This document shows positions 5,626 to 12,531 of a stretch of 64,000 nt of DNA, one piece after another. The position numbers and the translations under genes were made by a program. Source of the DNA: Cuneatibacter sp. NSJ-177 (GTDB taxonomy: Bacteria; Bacillota; Clostridia; Lachnospirales; Lachnospiraceae); the NCBI RefSeq assembly GCF_022867805.1, contig NZ_JALIFO010000013.1:62001-126000 (forward strand), written 5' to 3'. Under the pieces are notes generated by a model. That model did no database searches. It was not told where the DNA came from and saw only the letters and a program-made list of their open reading frames with translations. Each line of letters starts with the position of its first letter. Within the stretch, counting starts at the first letter, position 1.

Positions 5626-5988
5626 ATGTTATACTATATCCCCATATCTCCCATCATTGCGATTCCCGTCACCTTCATTGTCGGCATCTATTTTCTTATC
5701 AACTTACTTCGGCTCCTATCCGCCCAATATAAACAGCGCCGGGAAAAGAAAATATTGGAAAAAGAGAAAGACTTAATCCGACAAGCGAATATATATCTTT
5801 CGGCTCACAACCTCTTCATTCCGACCAAAAGCACTGCTGATCCTAAGTGGCGGGAAGCCTCATCAAAACTGAATGCTGAAATCCGCCAAAAAATAAAAAG
5901 CGGCGAAATTCCAAAGGAAGAAATCGATCAATTGGAAAAAGAGTGGGACGAAAAATATCTAAGACACAGTAAGAATAAACCGTCATAA
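5626..5988 (+). CDS. Small membrane-anchored protein, unknown
   Basis: 120 aa with a strong AAAGGAGG before ATG. One membrane segment (about residues 5-30), then a basic, charged cytoplasmic helix region (YKQRREKKILEKEKD) and a hydrophilic tail rich in K and E. I do not recognise a family. Its position in the island beside toxin-antitoxin units and a pump suggests an accessory function only. Confidence 0.6.
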   Translation: MLYYIPISPIIAIPVTFIVGIYFLINLLRLLSAQYKQRREKKILEKEKDLIRQANIYLSAHNLFIPTKSTADPKWREASSKLNAEIRQKIKSGEIPKEEIDQLEKEWDEKYLRHSKNKPS

Positions 5989-6307
5989 AAAACAGTTACT
6001 CTTCAACTTCGTCTCTTCAAACCTGGCCCGGGAGTATTTTGTTTATAGGTGGGGGCGGTCGGCGTGGGGAATTTCCTCCCGTCCTTATTCCCGGCCACAA
6101 TCCGACATATCTCCAGGTGATCATTCGCCAGCTTCTGAATTCTGCTTATCGTTCTTTTCTTGGACGATTGACCATGGTCATGCGTACCTCTCTTTTTTGT
6201 TCTTGACTTATACTATAATTTATAGTAGTATAATCACCAGTGATTTAAGTACTATAATTTATACCACTATAATTTCAGTTCCGTGTCAAGCGAAAGGAGA
6301 GTTAAAC
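5989..6307. other. Leader region of the MATE gene; no gene seen
   Basis: The first two thirds hold no convincing frame on either strand; a short minus-strand frame starting near 6182 (MTMVNRPRKER) stops after a dozen codons and could be the stub of a lost divergent regulator. The last 100 bases are the AT-rich promoter with palindromes described separately. Confidence 0.4.
6203..6270 (+). promoter_or_regulatory. Promoter and twin palindromic operators of the MATE gene
   Basis: TTGACT (6203-6208), 17 bases, TAGTAT (6226-6231). The spacer is the palindrome TACTATA-att-TATAGTA (6211-6227). A second, imperfect copy follows at 6250-6266 (tactata-att-tatacca), then another half site (actataatt, from 6266). 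The arrangement is that of a repressor binding over the promoter, in GntR/TetR fashion, but no regulator gene remains nearby. Confidence 0.6.
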
Positions 6308-7717
6308 ATGAACGAACCAGACAAAAAGATGGCACTGTTGGGGAGCACGGCCATTCCAAAATCACTATTGGCGTTAGGGCTGCCAACCATGATTGGTATG
6401 CTGATTAACGCACTGTACAACCTCGTGGATACCTATTTTGTAGGTGGGCTGGGAACCGATCAGATGGGCGCGGTCACGGTTGCCTTTCCCCTCGGTCAAC
6501 TGATCGTAGGCTTGGGTTTATTATTTGGGAATGGGGCCGCCGCCTATCTTTCAAGGCTGCTCGGACGGGGCGACAAGGAAACAGCAAACAAGGTAGCCAA
6601 CACCGCCGTATATAGCAGCATATTGATTGGCGCAATCCTGATCCTTTGCTCTGTCCTTTTCCTGAAACCGATTCTAAGGCAGCTTGGCGCAATCGAAAGC
6701 GTCATGCCCTATGCAGTTTCCTACACCAGTATCTATATCACTTTTTCAATTTTTAACGTATTCAATGTCACGATGAACAATATCGTGTCAAGCGAAGGAG
6801 CCGCCAAGACAGCCATGTGTGCATTGATGGCAGGAGCCTTATTGAATGTGGTATTAGACCCCCTCTTCATCTATACGCTTAACTTCGGAGTCGCTGGTGC
6901 GGCGATTGCCACGGCCATCTCACAAATGGTTTCCACTGTAGTCTATTTGTGCTATATCCTCCGCAAAAAGAGTGTGTTTGATTTCCGTATCAAAGAATGT
7001 TGTTTTTCCAAAGAGATCATGTCCGAAATTTTGAAAATTGGGATTCCTACCTTGCTATTTCAAGTATTGACCAGTCTTTCCATCAGTATGATGAACAATG
7101 CGGCGAAAGAATATGGAGGTTCCGCGCTGGCCGCGATGGGGCCGCTCACGAAAATTATGTCTATGGGGAGTTTAATTGTTTTCGGCTTTTTGAAGGGCTT
7201 TCAGCCAATCGCCGGATTTAGCTACGGGGCAAAGAAATTTGACCGACTGCATGAAGCAATCAAGATCTCTATCCTCTGGTCAACCATATTTTGTGTAGTG
7301 TTCGGTTTGGCCGCTGCAATTTTTTCCTCGCAGATCATGGCCCTGTTCACAAAAGGTGATATGGAGATGATTCGTGTCGGTTCGGTCGCTTTACAGGCAA
7401 ACGGCCTCTCCTTTATCCTTTTTGGTTTCTACACAGTATACTCGTTCCTTTTCCTTGTGATGGGAAAAGCGGCAAAGGGATGTATCCTTGGCGCTTGTAG
7501 ACAGGGGATTTGCTTTCTGCCTGTTATTTTACTTCTTCCGAAAATCTGTGGTTTAAGCGGCATTCTTTATGCCCAGCCGATTGCTGACGTTCTTTCTGCC
7601 ATCGTCACCGCGTTTATGGCCGTTCAACTTCACAAAGAGTTGAACGCAGCAAAAGCACGTTTCCTTGCCGCGCAAGTTGCGCAACCTGAATCTGCTGGTA
7701 CGAACGAAGCGATTTAA
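6308..7717 (+). CDS. MATE-family multidrug efflux transporter
   Basis: 469 aa from the ATG preceded by AAAGGAGA; the frame is open further upstream through the promoter, which is not coding. About twelve membrane segments in two homologous halves. Typical MATE features include LALGLPTMIGMLINALYNLVDTYFVG at the start and the second-half equivalent ILKIGIPTLLFQVLTSLS. These pumps export cationic drugs or other organic compounds in exchange for sodium or protons. It is the only complete enzyme-sized gene of the island. Length and family fit MepA-like pumps; substrate unknown. Confidence 0.9.
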   Translation: MNEPDKKMALLGSTAIPKSLLALGLPTMIGMLINALYNLVDTYFVGGLGTDQMGAVTVAFPLGQLIVGLGLLFGNGAAAYLSRLLGRGDKETANKVANTAVYSSILIGAILILCSVLFLKPILRQLGAIESVMPYAVSYTSIYITFSIFNVFNVTMNNIVSSEGAAKTAMCALMAGALLNVVLDPLFIYTLNFGVAGAAIATAISQMVSTVVYLCYILRKKSVFDFRIKECCFSKEIMSEILKIGIPTLLFQVLTSLSISMMNNAAKEYGGSALAAMGPLTKIMSMGSLIVFGFLKGFQPIAGFSYGAKKFDRLHEAIKISILWSTIFCVVFGLAAAIFSSQIMALFTKGDMEMIRVGSVALQANGLSFILFGFYTVYSFLFLVMGKAAKGCILGACRQGICFLPVILLLPKICGLSGILYAQPIADVLSAIVTAFMAVQLHKELNAAKARFLAAQVAQPESAGTNEAI

Positions 7718-7771
7718 GTACGTCTTAGGTGGAGAAATCGAATTGAATTTTTAATGATATAGTGAGGTGCA

Positions 7772-7855
7772 ATGATGAGGTGTCCGATATGTGACAATGA
7801 AATGCAACGAGCTGTACAGAAGAATTTTATAAACAAGGCCGTCCGTCACCTCTAA
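7772..7855 (+). pseudogene. Truncated zinc-ribbon protein
   Basis: 27 codons starting MMRCPICDNEMQRA, with GAGGTG upstream. The C-P-I-C-x-N-E-M start is that of small Clostridial zinc-ribbon proteins, but the second CxxC pair is missing and the frame ends after QKNFINKAVRHL. It is probably the front of a deleted gene. Confidence 0.5.
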
Positions 7856-7940
7856 AAAAATGAGTCTGTTGACTTCGACGGTAAGCACCAGCTGGCATAC
7901 TGATCATGTAACCGGCCTTTTGCAGTGTGTCCGTGCCACC

Positions 7941-7972
7941 GGCCCAGAGGAAGTTGCCGCTTCCAATGGGCC
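7941..7972 (+). terminator. Intrinsic terminator after the MATE gene
   Basis: GGCCCA-ga-GGAAG pairs with CTTCC-aa-TGGGCC around ttgccg, followed by tctttcatttctttc on the plus strand. First terminator downstream of the pump and the truncated zinc ribbon. Confidence 0.65.
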
Positions 7973-8100
7973 TCTTTCATTTCTTTCCTGCGCGCCTTTA
8001 TCCGGATCGCTCATTTACCATGTTGCAATGTTACCGTTATGTCCATAAATAGTCCATAAAACTTACAAAAACAAGCCACATCCTTCCAGATTCCAGGTAC

Positions 8101-8132
8101 AAAAAAACCTCGTAGACCGCATATCTACGAGG
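8101..8132 (-). terminator. tRNA-Trp terminator
   Basis: On the minus strand the stem CCTCGTAGA/TCTACGAGG is followed by seven T. It starts 13 bases after the tRNA 3' end. Confidence 0.85.
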
Positions 8133-8169
8133 CTTTCCTTTTCCCAGGGGCAGTAAGAGTCGAACTCAC
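8102..8169 (-). repeat. Right copy of 68-bp direct repeat (putative att site)
   Basis: Contains the last 25 bases of the intact tRNA-Trp gene and its terminator; matches 3878-3945 at 66 of 68 positions. The intact tRNA is on this side, as expected if the inserting element rebuilt the gene. Confidence 0.75.
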
Positions 8170-8215
8170 ATCGACGGTTTTGGAGACCGCTGTTCTGCCA
8201 TTGAACTATGCCCCT
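8145..8215 (-). tRNA. tRNA-Trp (anticodon CCA)
   Basis: 71 bases fold fully: 7-bp acceptor AGGGGCA/TGCCCCT with discriminator G, D stem GTTC/GAAC, anticodon stem GCGGT/ACCGT around CTCCAAA (anticodon CCA), and T stem GTGAG/CTTAC around TTCGACT. No CCA is encoded. It has its own promoter and terminator. Confidence 0.95.
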
Positions 8216-8233
8216 AAAATGACCTGCCTACTA

Positions 8234-8262
8234 TTTATATCATAATCTGACAGGTCTGTCAA
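8234..8262 (-). promoter_or_regulatory. Promoter of tRNA-Trp
   Basis: TTGACA (complement at 8257-8262), 17 bases, TATAAA (complement at 8234-8239); predicted start near 8227, 12 bases before the mature tRNA. Confidence 0.8.
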
Positions 8263-8286
8263 CTAAAATTTTGCCTAAATTGTCTC

Positions 8287-9666
8287 TTAGTTCTTCCCCA
8301 GCGCAGCCATGGCCTCCTGTACATTTTTCACCCCAATCAGCCGGATCGGGAACTCCCTCTTTATCGCGTCCAGATTGCTTTTCGGCAGGATGCAGGCCTC
8401 AAATCCAAGCTTGACCGCCTCCCCGACCCGCTGCTCTGCCATGTTGACCGCACGAACCTCGCCGGAGAGTCCCACCTCGCCGAACACCAAAAGCTGATCG
8501 CTGACCGGGGTATCCTGATAGCTGGAGACCAGAGCCGTCACAATCCCAAGATCCAGCGATGGCTCTGAAATCCTCATTCCCCCGGCAATATTTACATAGG
8601 CGTCGCATTCGGACAGATGTAGCCCCAGACGCTTTTCCAGCACGGCCATCAGCAGATTGACCCGGTTGTAATCGGTCCCTGCCGCCGTACGGCGGGGCAT
8701 TCCAAAGTTGGTCCGGCAGACCAGTGCCTGGATTTCCAGCAGGATCGGGCGGGTCCCCTCCATCGCGCAGGCCACCACCGATCCGGAGGCAGCCTCCGGT
8801 CGTCCGCTCAGCAAAAATTCCGACGGGTTTTTTACCTCCTGAAGCCCCTTCTCCGCCATCTCAAAAACACCAATCTCATTGGTGGAACCAAAGCGGTTCT
8901 TTACTCCCCGGAGAATCCGGTACGACGCATTTCGGTCACCTTCAAAATAAAGCACCGTGTCGACCATATGTTCCAGCATCCGAGGCCCGGCAACGGTCCC
9001 TTCTTTGGTGACATGACCGACGATGAAGATGGTAATCCCCAGCCCCTTGGCCAGTTGAAGCAGTACATTGGTGGATTCCCGAACCTGTCCGACACTTCCA
9101 GGCGCGCCGGAAACCTCCTCCCGGTACATGGTCTGGATCGAGTCGATGATCACGATCTCCGGCCGGTGTTTTTCCAGCACATGGGCAATCGTGTCCAGGC
9201 TGGTCTCACACAAAAATTTCAGATCCCCGGAAAATTTCCCCATACGGTCTGCCCGCAGGCGGATCTGTTTCAAAGATTCTTCCCCGGAAATATACAGCAC
9301 CTTCCGGCCGGCCGCAGCCAGATTCCGGCAGACCTGCAACAGCAGAGTAGATTTACCAATACCGGGATCCCCGCCCACCAACAGCAGTGACGCCGGCACG
9401 ATTCCGCCTCCCAGCACGCCGTCCAGCTCTCCGAAGCCGGTGGGAATTCTGGTTTCTTTCTCCACCGAAACATCCGCCAGCAGGCACGGTTCCGCGGCCG
9501 CGAACCCCAGAGGGCCGGACACCTTGCCCGGATGCTTGTCCGATGCGGCTGACGGCGCTTCCACAAAGGCGTTCCAAGCCTTACAGGCCGGGCACTGCCC
9601 CATCCATTTGCTGGATTCATATCCGCACTCTTTACAGAAAAATGCAGTTGTCTTGCTTTTTGCCAT
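8287..9666 (-). CDS. radA: DNA repair protein RadA
   Basis: 459 aa, full length. Order: N-terminal zinc finger (C11, C14, C25, C28), RecA-like ATPase with Walker A GDPGIGKST (about residue 100) and the RadA motif KNRFG (about 255), then a Lon-protease-like C-terminal domain that lacks the catalytic residues as usual for RadA. The protein is a hexameric helicase helping branch migration and strand exchange in RecA recombination. Its ATG shares one base with the ispD stop (TAATG), so the two are translationally coupled. Confidence 0.96.
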   Translation of the reverse strand: MAKSKTTAFFCKECGYESSKWMGQCPACKAWNAFVEAPSAASDKHPGKVSGPLGFAAAEPCLLADVSVEKETRIPTGFGELDGVLGGGIVPASLLLVGGDPGIGKSTLLLQVCRNLAAAGRKVLYISGEESLKQIRLRADRMGKFSGDLKFLCETSLDTIAHVLEKHRPEIVIIDSIQTMYREEVSGAPGSVGQVRESTNVLLQLAKGLGITIFIVGHVTKEGTVAGPRMLEHMVDTVLYFEGDRNASYRILRGVKNRFGSTNEIGVFEMAEKGLQEVKNPSEFLLSGRPEAASGSVVACAMEGTRPILLEIQALVCRTNFGMPRRTAAGTDYNRVNLLMAVLEKRLGLHLSECDAYVNIAGGMRISEPSLDLGIVTALVSSYQDTPVSDQLLVFGEVGLSGEVRAVNMAEQRVGEAVKLGFEACILPKSNLDAIKREFPIRLIGVKNVQEAMAALGKN

Positions 9667-10367
9667 TATTCCGATCCTTTCCGCCGGTCTCTCAGCTCTA
9701 ACAACCGTTCCACCAAAGCCAAATCCTCGGCGGTTGTCACCTTGATATTCGTATAATCTCCCTCGATCAGCTTCACCGGCAGGCCCGCCCGCTCCAGGAG
9801 CATACAGTCGTCGGTAATCTCCGGATTTCCCCTTTCTTTTTCATGGGAGGCCAAAAGCACATCCCGCAGGAAGCATTGCGGAGTCTGGATCATCCAGGTA
9901 TCCGCCCTCCGAGTGGTACATTTCACCAGACCGCTGGAATCCGCCAGCTTGATCGTGTCCTTGGAGCGGACCCCCACAGTGGCGCCAGGGTAAAGGGCCA
10001 TTGTCTCCACGCACTCTCTGACATACCGTTCCGTCAGCATGGGCCGGGCCCCATCCTGGATCAGTACGATCTCACCGGCGGCTGCCAGGAGAGCGTGATA
10101 GACGGATTCCTGACGGGTATCGCCGCCCAATACAAACCGTGCCGTTTTCCCGGACCGGTCTAAATACGGCTGAATTTCCTCCTCTTCCCCAGCGCGGGCC
10201 ACGAAAATCAGCTCGTCCACCAAGGGGCACTCCTCCAATACCCGGTGGCTGTATTCCAGCACCGGTACGCCGCAGGCCTCCACATATACCTTATTCTTCT
10301 CCCCGCCAAACCGGGTCCCGCTTCCGCCGGCCAAAAGCACGGCGGTTACCTTCTTCTCTTGAAACAT
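9666..10367 (-). CDS. ispD: 2-C-methyl-D-erythritol 4-phosphate cytidylyltransferase
   Basis: 233 aa. Third enzyme of the MEP isoprenoid pathway, transferring CMP from CTP to methylerythritol phosphate. The nucleotide-binding loop LLAGGSGTRFGG (residues 11-22) is clear, followed by NKVYVEACGVPVLEYS where many homologues have PKQ. The conserved IQDGARPM and the later VKATTAEDL-like VKVTTAEDL (here IKVTTAEDL) stretches are present. AGGAGAGGAAG precedes ATG. It sits between a zinc-ribbon membrane protein and radA; ispE and ispF are 11 kb upstream on the same strand. Confidence 0.93.
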   Translation of the reverse strand: MFQEKKVTAVLLAGGSGTRFGGEKNKVYVEACGVPVLEYSHRVLEECPLVDELIFVARAGEEEEIQPYLDRSGKTARFVLGGDTRQESVYHALLAAAGEIVLIQDGARPMLTERYVRECVETMALYPGATVGVRSKDTIKLADSSGLVKCTTRRADTWMIQTPQCFLRDVLLASHEKERGNPEITDDCMLLERAGLPVKLIEGDYTNIKVTTAEDLALVERLLELRDRRKGSE

Positions 10368-10376
10368 CTTCCTCTC

Positions 10377-11021
10377 CTATTGCCTCCGGACCGGATTTCC
10401 GCAGTGAGGGCAAAACTTGGCTGTCCGGCTGATTTCTTTCCCGCAGAAACGGCAGAATTTCTTCTTCTCAGGGACGGCATCCGTCAATAGGACCGTAGCT
10501 TCCTTCACGACAGGACTGCCTTCGTTCTGACACACCGCCGGTTCCTCTCCAAGGGGATCTTTTTCCTCCTGCCACACCACCGGCGCCTCCTCAAGCGAAT
10601 CTTTTTCCTCCTGCCACACTGCCGATTCCTCTCCTAGCGGATCTTTTTCCTCCTGCCACACTGCCGGTTCTTCTCCTAGCGGATCCTTTTCTTCCTGCCA
10701 CGCCACCGGCTCCTCCTCAAGTGGCTCTTTTTCCTCCTGCCACACCACCGGCTCCTGCTCCACTGGCCTCTCTTCTCCATGCCGGGCCGCCTTTTTCTCT
10801 CTTCTCTTTTTCCGGCTCCGTCCGCCCAGGAAAAGCGCCAGCGTCAGCAATCCCACACCGGCTGCGGTAAGAGCCGTATAGCGGTAGGACAGCGCCAGGA
10901 CACGCCCCAGGCTCCGCTTCATGGAGAGAAGCTTATCTCCGGATATCAGAATGGCAGCCACTGCGCTGTATATTCCAAGAATCAAAGTCAATACCAGACT
11001 AATCCTTTTTACTTTTTTCAC
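10377..11021 (-). CDS. Membrane protein with acidic repeats and C-terminal zinc ribbon
   Basis: 214 aa from the GTG at 11021, chosen for the ideal AAGGAGG 8 bases upstream; an ATG at 11048 is further inside the upstream gene and lacks such a site. Two membrane segments (about residues 7-26 and 47-66), a basic stretch (RSRKKRREKKAA), six imperfect 14-residue repeats of the type EEPxVWQEEKxPLG, then a zinc ribbon (CRFCGKEIS...CPHCGNP) at the end. The repeats put regularly spaced W in an acidic linker. It overlaps the preceding gene by 23 bases. I do not know a function; it belongs to the zinc-ribbon/VWA cluster. Confidence 0.7.
   Translation of the reverse strand: MKKVKRISLVLTLILGIYSAVAAILISGDKLLSMKRSLGRVLALSYRYTALTAAGVGLLTLALFLGGRSRKKRREKKAARHGEERPVEQEPVVWQEEKEPLEEEPVAWQEEKDPLGEEPAVWQEEKDPLGEESAVWQEEKDSLEEAPVVWQEEKDPLGEEPAVCQNEGSPVVKEATVLLTDAVPEKKKFCRFCGKEISRTAKFCPHCGNPVRRQ
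10524..10775 (-). repeat. Six 42-bp tandem repeats inside the zinc-ribbon membrane protein gene
   Basis: The core gccacac recurs at 10529 (degenerate), 10571, 10613, 10655, 10697 and 10739, exactly 42 bases apart. The period keeps the frame and encodes a 14-residue unit, so copy number can vary without breaking the gene. Confidence 0.85.
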
Positions 11022-12519
11022 GGCGCTTCCTCCTTGCTCCCCGCACAAACACGATCAAATAGATGATCAGCAGGAGCAAAAAAACCGCTCCCGCTATCAA
11101 GTATCCCAGCCAGGATCCGGATAAAACCGTGCGGGTCACGATGGCCTGATACCGGGACTGATTCCCCGCCACGTCCTCAGCCGTCAACAAAATCTCATTG
11201 TCACCGGTTTCCAGCGGACAGCGGATGCTGAAATAACTCCCCACCATTTCCACCTCCTGGCCGTTACAAAAAAGCATGGCTCCGGCCTCGGAGTAGCCCT
11301 CCAGATAGACGGCGTCCTGGTCGGTAACCGTCTGGTCGATATCCTCCTTGACCGATAACTGCGGCGGCGTGCTGTCTACATAGAGTTCTTTCTGAAAGCT
11401 CCGGACCGCCCCGTTCTCTGCGGTCACCAGAAAAACTAAGGTGTTTTCACCGTCCAGGAGATTTACCTGGTACGTGCCGGGTTCCGTGGCTCCTTCCAAC
11501 AAAAGCTCCTCATTGACCACTCCGTCCACGCGGCAGGCGCCTGAGAAGGACACCGTGACCGGGATTGTGGTCTGATTCGTGACATCTTCTTCCGGAAAAA
11601 CTACTTCCGCATCCACAGCGGCGGAAAGATCGATTTCCTGCAAAGTGAACCGGCCCATCCGCTCCCCCTGATAGGAGGCGGCTCCAACCTGCACCTTGGT
11701 CACGCCCTCCGGCACTGTCAAAAGCGCGCTTGCCTCTTCGGTGACCTCTTCCTTCACCAGATCCCCGCTCTCCGCATCGTAGACAACGATCCGGAACAAC
11801 GACGTCTCCCCAGGATTATAGGAAACATAAACGTCCCCATTCATCGCCGATGCCGAGACGCCCGAAAGTTCCGCGGCCGCCGAAGAATCCAAAAAAAGCA
11901 GCGTGCCGTCCATATAGGCCATATCGAATACCCCGGTCCCATCCTCGGCCTGCAGATAAAAATGGTAGAGCCCGCATTCCAGATTGGACGGGGCAATGAC
12001 CTGAGTTCCCTGGGCCGGGCCGGAAAACGTGCCGGTCATAACTCCGTCAAACCCTTCTCCATCGGAATCCGCGAAAACCGTATAGCTAAGGGAAGGAACC
12101 ATGGTTCCTGTCACTTCCCAGGAAAGCGCAAGCCCTCCGGCGTCCGCAGCCACCAAAAAAGCAGCGATATCCATCGGGTCCGGCACCTGGCCGCCTCCCA
12201 CCTCCACGGTCCCCAAAGCGGTTCCGGTCACCGTTACTTTCCAGATCCCGGCCGGCGCTGCTCCCACATTGACCAGCAGACGCCCCTCGGACGCGGTCAC
12301 CAACTCCGGCGTCGTCTCATTGCCGAAGTGCGTTCCGGCGGGGGATTCGATATCCACCGCTGCCTCCGCCTCCGTGTTCTCCCAGGTAATCTGAAAAACC
12401 GCGTTCGTATACTCCTGATCCAGCGTCACCTCCACGGTCTCGCTGGCCGCAAAGACTGCGGAGGAAGCCCCCAGCAGCATCAACAGGCTGAGGAGTAAAA
12501 AACTAATTTTTCTTCGCAT
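10999..12519 (-). CDS. Exported Ig-like-domain protein with C-terminal membrane anchor
   Basis: 506 aa. N-terminal signal peptide (FLLLSLLMLLGASSAVFA, cut likely after residue 24), an extracellular part built of beta-rich modules, including Ig-like segments late in the protein (VTVSFSGACRVDGVVN and LSVKEDIDQTVTDQD...EDVAGNQ), then one membrane helix (about 475-495) and a basic tail (RGARRKRREKSKKD). The topology is outside with a short cytoplasmic end. GGAGG lies 7 bases before ATG and 12 bases separate it from the VWA gene upstream, so both are one operon. No enzymatic motif is seen. Confidence 0.75.
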   Translation of the reverse strand: MRRKISFLLLSLLMLLGASSAVFAASETVEVTLDQEYTNAVFQITWENTEAEAAVDIESPAGTHFGNETTPELVTASEGRLLVNVGAAPAGIWKVTVTGTALGTVEVGGGQVPDPMDIAAFLVAADAGGLALSWEVTGTMVPSLSYTVFADSDGEGFDGVMTGTFSGPAQGTQVIAPSNLECGLYHFYLQAEDGTGVFDMAYMDGTLLFLDSSAAAELSGVSASAMNGDVYVSYNPGETSLFRIVVYDAESGDLVKEEVTEEASALLTVPEGVTKVQVGAASYQGERMGRFTLQEIDLSAAVDAEVVFPEEDVTNQTTIPVTVSFSGACRVDGVVNEELLLEGATEPGTYQVNLLDGENTLVFLVTAENGAVRSFQKELYVDSTPPQLSVKEDIDQTVTDQDAVYLEGYSEAGAMLFCNGQEVEMVGSYFSIRCPLETGDNEILLTAEDVAGNQSRYQAIVTRTVLSGSWLGYLIAGAVFLLLLIIYLIVFVRGARRKRREKSKKD

Positions 12520-12531
12520 GTCGCCCCCTCC

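Larger units (their letters stand above)
3878..8169. mobile_element. Decayed genomic island between tRNA-Trp-derived direct repeats
   Basis: About 4.3 kb including both 68-bp repeats. The interior is AT-richer than its surroundings and is full of accessory and broken genes: DUF3791 cassette, type I toxin-antitoxin units, BRO antirepressor stub, MATE pump with its own operators, truncated zinc ribbon. No integrase, relaxase or replication gene can be read, so the element is a remnant that cannot move by itself. The boundary assignment rests on the repeats and is an inference. Confidence 0.65.

Noticed and set aside
8968-9745. Long plus-strand frames opposite radA
   Set aside because: Shadows of a GC-rich coding gene; the minus strand has full RadA motifs.
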